IMG/VR virus record: IMGVR_UViG_3300048587_000705
Location: 1-64,000 of that record
Length of the DNA stretch: 64,000 nucleotides
Strand: one strand, 5' to 3'
From: a virus
The notes under the pieces were generated by a model, which was not told the origin of the DNA, made no database searches, and saw only the letters and a program-made list of their open reading frames with translations. A program made the position numbers and the translations under genes. Positions 53,550 to 61,700 of this stretch are shown here, piece by piece (the stretch's first letter is position 1; every line of letters starts with the position of its first letter).

Positions 53550-56525
53550 TTATTTCTTTTTTGTGGTAGTAGTTGTCGGCACAGTGCCCCTTGAAATCGC
53601 AAGCTGTAGTTCCTGCGGGGTGAGTATTATATTACCGTTGCTATCGACATTGTAGTTCTCAAACATTTGGTTGATGGTGTTCTGGTTGCGCACGTCGTTA
53701 AAATTCTGGGTCCTTACATTTCTAAGATAATCGTAGTATTGGTTGATGTTCTCGTCATATACCGCTTGTGTCCTGAATACCCTGTCCTCGTAGCTCAGTG
53801 CATTCTCCCCTCTCAACAAATCCTCTTTGTCCGCTATCTGCGCGTTATAGAGCTGTGTCTGGTTGTCAATCTGCGCGTTCTGTATGTTCGCCTGTGAGAT
53901 GGCTTGATTATTGGCGTTCTGTGTCTGCCCGAGTATCTGTGCCATCATAGCCGCGCGTTGGTTCGGGGGCAAATCACCTATCAGGCTCTGTATTGCCTGT
54001 GCCTGTCTTTGGTTCTCGGCAAGCTGTTGCTCTGGGGATATGTTTACACTGTCCACCCTCTGCAATCTGTTCTCCACCTTTAACGGTGGTTGCATACTGC
54101 TCGGTGGCAATACCGATTGGTCGGGCAACAACGGTAGGTTCTGTAAAGGGTTCCCTGCCTGTTTTGTGCTGTCGGTGTTTGCTATTCCGTCAACAGGGGG
54201 GTCCATTACTGTCTTACTAAAATCGGGAAGTCCGTCCATTGGATTTATTTCCTTGTACCCATACGGTAATCCCGTTCCGTTTATTGATATGTTAGGTTGT
54301 CTTGGTTGTAAGTCCAATGGCACTTCTTTCTCTTTTTGGTCGGCGGTTATCTTACTAAGGTCGGTAAAGAAGTAAGTATTTGCGTCCGCCATATCGAACC
54401 CTTCTTTTCTTACGTATATTTTTTTGCCGTCCGTATCCCTTACCTCAAACGCTTGGTTAAAGTTGTCGGGGTATTTCTTGCGCAGTTTTTCAAGCTGCTC
54501 AATGGCTTTTGGGTCTGAGTACTTTATGGTTCCCCCACTTTGGTAGGATGCCCTGTTCTCAAAGGGTATGTAGTTGGGCACTATTTTTTGGTTTGGATTC
54601 AACTGTTTTATCCTGTCGACCATCTTTATATAGTCCACGTAGTTGTAGGGATTTTTTGGGGTGGGGTTTATGATGTAGTCCTCTCCGTTTCTCTGTACAT
54701 CTATGTATCCCTCATCCTTGTACCATCCGTAGTTCAACGGGTCGGTGCTCTCTTGTACCGTTTGTTTTTTCGGCGCCTTTATAAAAAGGGAGTTTGCAGC
54801 CTCATCGGAAAAGGTTATTCCCGTTGCCTCGTTTACGCTGGCTATGTCCTCTGTGGTAAGAGGTCCTCCGTCCTGCATCTTTTTGCACATCTTTTTGTAT
54901 TCTCCACCTTTTAAAAACTGTTCTATTATGCCCTGCGCCTCCTCGGGTGCCAGTCTGTTCTGTTGTGCAAGTTGTGCCACTAAGTTCGGATCCGCCAAAG
55001 GTTCACTTTTTTCTTTTGGTTTTGATTCTTCCTGTTTTTGATAAACTTCCTTCATTGCCTCTATCCTTGCGGGCTCCAATTGCTCTTTTTCCTTTTCGAG
55101 GTCGTTTATCTTTTTTGAAAGAAATTCCCTGTTGATGTTCTTTGTATTGTCGTCCTCGGTGTTCTTTTCCTGTTTTTCAAGTTGTTTAAAGGCTTCCTCT
55201 TGCTCTTTTGTCACTTTTGTGATACCAACTTTGTCCTTTACTTTGTCTATGACCGTGGCATAGGTATCCTTTGCCTTTAGGGTTATACCGTACTTATCGC
55301 GGAAATATTTTGCGTTCTTTTTCCCTACCTTTAAATGGTCGGATATTACTATTGAGCCTTCTTCTATCTGCTGTGCGGTAAGTTTTTCACCTCCTTGACT
55401 GTGCTTTTGCCCTACTACTTCTGATGCGGTTCCGTCGGGTTTAAGCACATGTTCTCCTTTTTCAAGTTCCACTACCGTTCCTTCTTCTTTCCCATCTGGT
55501 TGTCCTTGTAGGTATTCACCTGTCAATGATTGGGCTTGTGACATCTGCCCACCACTCTGCATAAACTGTTGTGGGGATAAAAGTGCCTGTGAAAGATTGA
55601 ACTGACCACCGTCCTCTAATCCCGTTATGCTGTCGCGGGTCCTTTGGTCGTATTCATCCTGTAAAAATTTTTGTCTTTTTCCCGCACCTACTCCCGAAGC
55701 TATATCCCTTGTTAAAGAAAGAGCTATCTTTCCCGCGGCGAGTCCTCCCCTATAAGCGGGAGTACCACCACCTATCGCATTACCGAGCGTAAAGGCTGCG
55801 CTACTGGTATCATACGAGGAATAAGGATTGTACAGTTGGGATTGGTTTGGGTTCTGTACATTGTGCTCTGGTATTGTAGTATTATTTTCAGAATTTTTTA
55901 GCCACTGCTCATAATCGTTGCTAAGGTTGGTGTCGTAATTATCCGCAGCGTTATCTTTTGGAAGTGTTTTTGCCCAAGCTAAATCTTTCACCGACCTATC
56001 ATATTGAGCCTGTAAATCAAGTTCTTGTGTATCAATAGGTTGGTTTATACCTAACTCTTCATCGGTAAGTGACACTATTCCCGGTTGTTGGTTTTGTGAT
56101 GTAGGGGGAACTAATTGTCGCCCTTGTGACATAATATCAAGAGCCTGTTGGTTTTTTTGCACTTCTTCCTGCGTCATTACGCCCGTGGATGGTACACTAA
56201 CAGGATTTCCGTTAGCATCGACTGAATATACACTACCATAATTGGGTTGTGGAGAGAAATAGTTTGGTGTGGGTTGATATGGGTACTGCACACCACCGCC
56301 CATCTGCATATGTGGTATCTCCATTACGTAATCGGCACCCTCAAAATTGTACTCCCCACCACGTTTCATCAGAACGGCTTTTTGTGGTTGGCCATTTTTG
56401 TAGGGTACTGCGTATATGTATTCGTGGATTGTATCTTTCATGTCGATTTTATTTGACGGTATTATAACGGACGGTTCTTTGTTGTCGGGTGAATTGTGCC
56501 TGTATCCTTCTATTGAGGTCTTCAT
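53550..56525 (-). CDS. Virion-associated protein with Q-x-G-G motifs, 991 residues
   Basis: Contains several short motifs of the form Q/D-x-G-G separating low-complexity and folded parts: MQMGGG near 73, EDGGQF near 307, MQSGGQM near 322, KMQDGGPL near 555 and YQSGGTI near 668. Between residues 340 and 400 lies VELEKGEHVLKPDG, then QKHSQGGEKL and IVISDHLKVGKKNAKYF, a segment I know from Bacteroidota phage virion proteins. Gln/Asn-rich stretches (about 85-160 and 850-920) and a coiled coil (about 440-510) make up much of the rest. Probably an internal or tail structural protein. It overlaps the lysozyme gene by 4 bases. Confidence 0.7.
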   Translation of the reverse strand: MKTSIEGYRHNSPDNKEPSVIIPSNKIDMKDTIHEYIYAVPYKNGQPQKAVLMKRGGEYNFEGADYVMEIPHMQMGGGVQYPYQPTPNYFSPQPNYGSVYSVDANGNPVSVPSTGVMTQEEVQKNQQALDIMSQGRQLVPPTSQNQQPGIVSLTDEELGINQPIDTQELDLQAQYDRSVKDLAWAKTLPKDNAADNYDTNLSNDYEQWLKNSENNTTIPEHNVQNPNQSQLYNPYSSYDTSSAAFTLGNAIGGGTPAYRGGLAAGKIALSLTRDIASGVGAGKRQKFLQDEYDQRTRDSITGLEDGGQFNLSQALLSPQQFMQSGGQMSQAQSLTGEYLQGQPDGKEEGTVVELEKGEHVLKPDGTASEVVGQKHSQGGEKLTAQQIEEGSIVISDHLKVGKKNAKYFRDKYGITLKAKDTYATVIDKVKDKVGITKVTKEQEEAFKQLEKQEKNTEDDNTKNINREFLSKKINDLEKEKEQLEPARIEAMKEVYQKQEESKPKEKSEPLADPNLVAQLAQQNRLAPEEAQGIIEQFLKGGEYKKMCKKMQDGGPLTTEDIASVNEATGITFSDEAANSLFIKAPKKQTVQESTDPLNYGWYKDEGYIDVQRNGEDYIINPTPKNPYNYVDYIKMVDRIKQLNPNQKIVPNYIPFENRASYQSGGTIKYSDPKAIEQLEKLRKKYPDNFNQAFEVRDTDGKKIYVRKEGFDMADANTYFFTDLSKITADQKEKEVPLDLQPRQPNISINGTGLPYGYKEINPMDGLPDFSKTVMDPPVDGIANTDSTKQAGNPLQNLPLLPDQSVLPPSSMQPPLKVENRLQRVDSVNISPEQQLAENQRQAQAIQSLIGDLPPNQRAAMMAQILGQTQNANNQAISQANIQNAQIDNQTQLYNAQIADKEDLLRGENALSYEDRVFRTQAVYDENINQYYDYLRNVRTQNFNDVRNQNTINQMFENYNVDSNGNIILTPQELQLAISRGTVPTTTTTKKK

Positions 56526-58729
56526 TTTGTAGATTTTTTGTATCTTTTATTAAAATTCTTCCACTCATCTTCGTATATTCTATCATAGTAATGTATAGCT
56601 TTTTCTTTATCAGGCATACCGTTCCAATCATATACATCACTAAAAGAGATATATCTTCCTTTTTCATCCTCTCCGGCATCTACTCTGTATCTTCCTAAAT
56701 TAAATTCTCCTTTAAAACTACCATGTCCAAGATTATACATTCCTTTATATCCAGCCTTATTTTTTGGGAACGCTTCTTCGGCACTATGTTCTCTATCCTT
56801 TCCATTAGACTTTAATCCTTTGTATATATCTTCAAATGTACCATTATGGTTATATGCCTTTTTGACTTCTGGTGATATAAAGTCTCTAAAAACATCTTCT
56901 TTCATACCTGTTCGAGTATAATATTTTATATTCCCATTATCTGAATCAGTGGTGACAGTTGGTCTGTAAGAACTTTCTATTAAATCTTTATCCTCTATAC
57001 CTAAAAAATATTGCCCTACATTTCCAAACATGTTTCCCCAAGTATTTGCTGTTGGAAACTCTTCTTTTTTAACTTTTATTTTAAGTTTTTCTACCTCTTC
57101 ATCTCTATCCATTCTTCCACCGTCCTGCATCATTCCATGTTTTTTCTTTATTTCCAGTACACAACGCTCGTATTTTTCCTTGTCGTCCCTACCAACAGAC
57201 GCGGTGCATATTGCCCAAGGGTTTATTTTTCCACCGTCTTTTGCTATAAATATATTATTGTTGTCCATATCTTCTGTGGAAGCTATATTGTTCATTAACC
57301 AAATTAAATCATCGTCCTTTACATTATCAAAAACCCTTTTTATATCCTTATTTGATTTGTATTTTGATTTAGCTTTATTTAAAAAATATTTATTAAATTC
57401 TTGTGTTTTTGTATCATATATTTTATCTTCAAATAATTTATATCTTAGCGCATCTATTTCAGCTTTAAGCTCTGATGGCATAGAATCATGTGGGTCAGAG
57501 GCATTATTTCTTTTATTTATATTTAGTCTCTCATTATCATTTAGGTTAAGATTAGGTATTTTTGAATTTCCTCGTATTTCCATACTCCCTATCCCATGGG
57601 ATATTTCATGGGCAGCTATAGTTGATTTATCTGAATTTCTGTTTTTAATCTCCCCGTTGTCTACATAGGCTTTATTTGTCCTGTATTTATAACTAGAACC
57701 ATAGTCACCATAATCCCCTCTTTGGATAGTCATTGTATTAAGATTATTGAGTCTGTCTTTAATTACTTGTTCTGTATTTTCCCAACCCATTCCCTCTATT
57801 CTTTTTTTGTACACAGGGGAATTCAAGTAATCATTATAAAATTGAATTTCTTTTTGAAACTCTTTATTTCTTACAAATAATTGTTCTGGGTCGTTAAAAT
57901 AATCATAATCTACTTGACCTCCCGATTGCATAACACTCGGTTGTTGCGCAAATGCGTTTGTCCTTTTGTATTCAGGCGCAACATAATTAAAAGCCCCCTG
58001 TTGTAACAGACCTACCAAAAAGTTCCTTTCAGCTATCTTTTTATCGAGCGCGGTCTTTGCTGTACTTTCCTCGTCCTCTTTACCATTCTCTTGGCCGTTG
58101 TCGTCGGGAATATCAGGTAAAGATACAAATGTACGATTTATTTTTGGTTCTTCATAAAATGTCAAATTTTCGTCAAATATACTGGGCTGTACTGTTTTTT
58201 GCTCGGTCAGTGCTTGGTCAGTGTTTTGTGTCGGAGGTACTGTTTGTTGTGGCTGTGGTTCAAACTGCATTCCCTCAAAGGTCTGTAAAAGGTTACGTGC
58301 GTTGTTTATCCTACGGTCGTTGTGTGCGTAATCTTTGTGTGGCCTTTCATAGTATTTTGATATAACAAGTGCAGCCTCATCAGGAGTGGTAGCTTTTTGT
58401 AAATGTTCTAACCCTAACGCTTTTTTATTTTTTAACTCCCAATCCACATAATCAAGCTGTTGTTCAAAAGTACTTTGTCTTATAGGTACTCCATAAAGTT
58501 GTTGGAACTTTTCCACTCTTTCGGGGGAACCTTTTGCGTTCCATTGTGCGAGCCCCATGGAGTTTTCCACCTTATCGTTCTTTCCAGCTTGATGGTTTAG
58601 TGAGCTCTCGGCAATAAGGTTTCCTACTATACCCGCTGATTGTACGGGTGTGTACCCACGTTCCAAAAAGAATTGGTATGCCTGCTTTTTTCGCTCCTGT
58701 ATCGGTTTTTGTTTGTCACCTAATCTCAT
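56522..58729 (-). CDS. Virion lysozyme fused to a zinc-metallopeptidase-like domain
   Basis: 735 residues. Residues 10-150 form a phage tail lysozyme domain: YTPVQSAGIVGNLIAESSLN carries the catalytic-type Glu at about 41, followed by SMGLAQWNAKGSPERVEKF. A proline/gln-rich linker leads to VMQSGGQVDYDYF near 267. A second domain has IAAHEISHGIG at 371-381 (H-E-x-x-H) with MPSELKAEIDALRY downstream as a likely third ligand, i.e. a zincin. KDGGKINPW and MMQDGGRMD mark two more boundaries before a C-terminal beta domain (NLGRYRVDAGEDEKGRYISF). The lysozyme would open peptidoglycan during DNA entry. The role of the peptidase is unknown; virion protein processing is one idea. Confidence 0.8.
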   Translation of the reverse strand: MRLGDKQKPIQERKKQAYQFFLERGYTPVQSAGIVGNLIAESSLNHQAGKNDKVENSMGLAQWNAKGSPERVEKFQQLYGVPIRQSTFEQQLDYVDWELKNKKALGLEHLQKATTPDEAALVISKYYERPHKDYAHNDRRINNARNLLQTFEGMQFEPQPQQTVPPTQNTDQALTEQKTVQPSIFDENLTFYEEPKINRTFVSLPDIPDDNGQENGKEDEESTAKTALDKKIAERNFLVGLLQQGAFNYVAPEYKRTNAFAQQPSVMQSGGQVDYDYFNDPEQLFVRNKEFQKEIQFYNDYLNSPVYKKRIEGMGWENTEQVIKDRLNNLNTMTIQRGDYGDYGSSYKYRTNKAYVDNGEIKNRNSDKSTIAAHEISHGIGSMEIRGNSKIPNLNLNDNERLNINKRNNASDPHDSMPSELKAEIDALRYKLFEDKIYDTKTQEFNKYFLNKAKSKYKSNKDIKRVFDNVKDDDLIWLMNNIASTEDMDNNNIFIAKDGGKINPWAICTASVGRDDKEKYERCVLEIKKKHGMMQDGGRMDRDEEVEKLKIKVKKEEFPTANTWGNMFGNVGQYFLGIEDKDLIESSYRPTVTTDSDNGNIKYYTRTGMKEDVFRDFISPEVKKAYNHNGTFEDIYKGLKSNGKDREHSAEEAFPKNKAGYKGMYNLGHGSFKGEFNLGRYRVDAGEDEKGRYISFSDVYDWNGMPDKEKAIHYYDRIYEDEWKNFNKRYKKSTK

Positions 58730-61700
58730 TATTCCAAGTATAGATTTTCTTTTGTAAACCCGAGCCTGAACATCTTTTTGTGGCGGGTATCCTTGGATTT
58801 AAAGTTTATTAAAAATTCCATCCCGCGCAATCTTTCAAGTGTCCTCTTGCCGTAGAAGCTCACCGCCTGTTGGTTTATGTGCTTTTGTATCTCGTTCTCG
58901 TCGTAGGTAAACAACGGTACGTTATTGTTCTGGTCCTTTGTGCGGTTATAGAAATAGTTTACGTTCCACACCCCTTCATCGTTTACCTGTAATATTCTTT
59001 GTTGGTTCCCCTCAGTAATAGGGTACTTGGATATCTGCGACAAAGATTTCTGTTTGTCAAGGACAAGGTTTCCGCTTATGTTCGTATTGTTATAAATATA
59101 CATTTCGTCAAACCCCACTTCCTGTGTCTCGGAATAATCATAGTCGTTGTGGTATCTCAGGGATTCCATGATATAGGACGTATACTCAAGGAAACGTTTT
59201 GACCCCTTGTTCTGTATCGGAACCTCTATCTCCCAATCGTATGCCTTTCCGTAGAACACTTGGAAACTCCTGTTGGTAAGTAGGTGGCTCCAAAGACCTT
59301 CCTCACTACTGTCATCGTTCGTGGAGTAGTTTACTCCCGATTGGAAATAGTTGTTCTGTGCCAGATAGTAGTTTGGTTTGAAGTCAAAATAGCTTGCCCA
59401 CTTACCTGTCTGGAAGTTAAAGGATATGGTCCAAGATACGTCCTTAAAGTAATTGGTATCTGTGAGTAACACCTCCGGTAGATCCACAAACAGTGCCTCT
59501 TGTTCCCCACTACTACCAGCCCTTATTATATTGGTGAGCTCCTGTCCAAAGGTCTCCGAGGTAAATACTGACGACGCGGGACTTTTTTTGTTGTAGACAC
59601 CTTTCCACCCGAGTGCATTTAATGGCGTGTATATAGAACTGTCTGGCATCACTGCGTTGAAATAAGGATTCTCCGAGAGTATTGCCGTAACATCCACCTG
59701 CGGATCAAATTCGGCAAGTTCTGTTGGTGTCAATATCTTTCCCTCTATAGCGGCAATTCCCTGTAGGACAAGATTATCGGTCGGACCTCCTTTTGGTATA
59801 GGGTACAGTATGTTTTTCAGAAAAGTAAATTCCTGTAAGCCTACTTTGTACATTAAATAATCATCTTTGAATTTGTTGGTAGGTTGCCCTAAGAAATCGT
59901 TGGGGATTGAGTTATGGTAATCGGGTTGCACCTCGTCTACAAAACACAACTGTACCGCACTATCCTCTGGTGTCCATAAAGGGTTGGGGTCATCATTCCC
60001 AAGAGAAAAATTGGGTGGCAGTATAGCAAATGCCATATAATTGTCCCCCGGCCTATCGGGGTTGTTGCCTACCAAGGAGCTTGACCCTCTTCTCAAGAGT
60101 ATATGTAGTGTAAGGTATGCTTCAGTCAAGATTGGAAGGATATACAGATTGCCATCAAACGAGGGGTTATCCTCTTGATATGATGTAAACCAATCTGTTA
60201 ATGCCCCCGAAGCGGCCTCTACATCTCCTATTCCCATAGATGTAACGTCAAAGAAAGTATATATATTTGTAGTGCTTGGTAATACACCCTCCTTTATAAA
60301 CTTTATCCTACATTTCTCTATTGACTCATATGTCCATCCCTCACCCTCATATTGGGACACAAGGGGGGTTATTATTTCATCGGATACGTTGTAGAACTTT
60401 CCGTCCCTATAGCACAACTCTATATTTTTATCTATCAACTTGTAGTCGCGCTTGGTCAAAAACAGTCTTTCATATTTGCTGTCCCAACCCATTGCTATCC
60501 CTATACCTTTATAGGCGTTATCGGTGTCTATATCCTCGGGATTTCCTATCTGGTTGTTCTTTTTTATCTTGAACGGCAGATGTTCCTTGAACCACCTTTT
60601 CATGTTGGTTGGTTGGTTGCCCGCAGACTTTGATATCTCCTGTAACCCGTTTCCTCCCGGTGGCAATAAGAACACCTGTCCTCTTTCGGCATCCACCCAT
60701 ATATGCCCATATTCACAGCTCACTATTGTCCTGTTCTGTGTTCCGCCATACCCAAGTCCTGTGGTGTTGAAATCTATAGGTCTTTGGTTAAGTAACCTGT
60801 TCTCTCCAGCTACCCTTGACTCGGGTGTCATCCTCTCACTGTTCTCCAACGCGTTGAGTATGGTGAACGCCTTTTCAAAACGTGCCAGTATCTGCTCGGA
60901 CTCTATCGTGTCCAATGATACAAGACCCCCATTCGATGACTTGAACTTAAAAAAATTGTTGGGCTTATATATCAGCCAAGGATCTGTAAACCCATATTCG
61001 CTGTTGTCGGGCTCGGACGCTATTATCGTACCGTCACCTTTTGCTATCTTTTCATAAGTATCCTTATCATAGGTAGATGGTAATATCGTATAGGGGTGGC
61101 TCTCTATATTCTTTGAATAGGCGTTGTTGTAAAAAAGTGTATTTGGCGTCCTTATAGGTCTGTCTACTTGTTCTGTCAGTCTTATATAATCCTGTTCCTG
61201 CGGGTAAAAACTGTTCAGCAAGCCTTCCTTTGCATACCTGTTGTTACAGTTTATCTCGCTTTCCACAAGATAGGATGCTATACCATGACTGTATAGGTAA
61301 AACTTGGCGGGAGGTTTTATATAAAACCCGTTCTGTCCACGTAAGCAGTCAAAATTATACTTTGAATCTAAGTCGGGGAAAAGTATGTCACCAAAATTGG
61401 TATCCGAGCCAAATTCATAATCACAGTAGTACGTAGGTCTTGTGCCCAGATTACTGTACTTCTCATAGTCAAACGGTGTAAGTGATGCTTGCCCCATAGC
61501 CGTTGTCAAGAAAAACGGTATCTTACGTATTTCTGCAAATCTGGATATAAAGACGTCCCCACCGAATATTCTTGGTGTTGTGTTCGGGCTTTTCAGGTTC
61601 CCATTATAAGAAGTCGTGAGCCATACCACACTATCTATCGTACCATATTGTGCGGGGACATAATTTTTAAGGGAAAAATAGGGGGATGCAACATTTTTTA

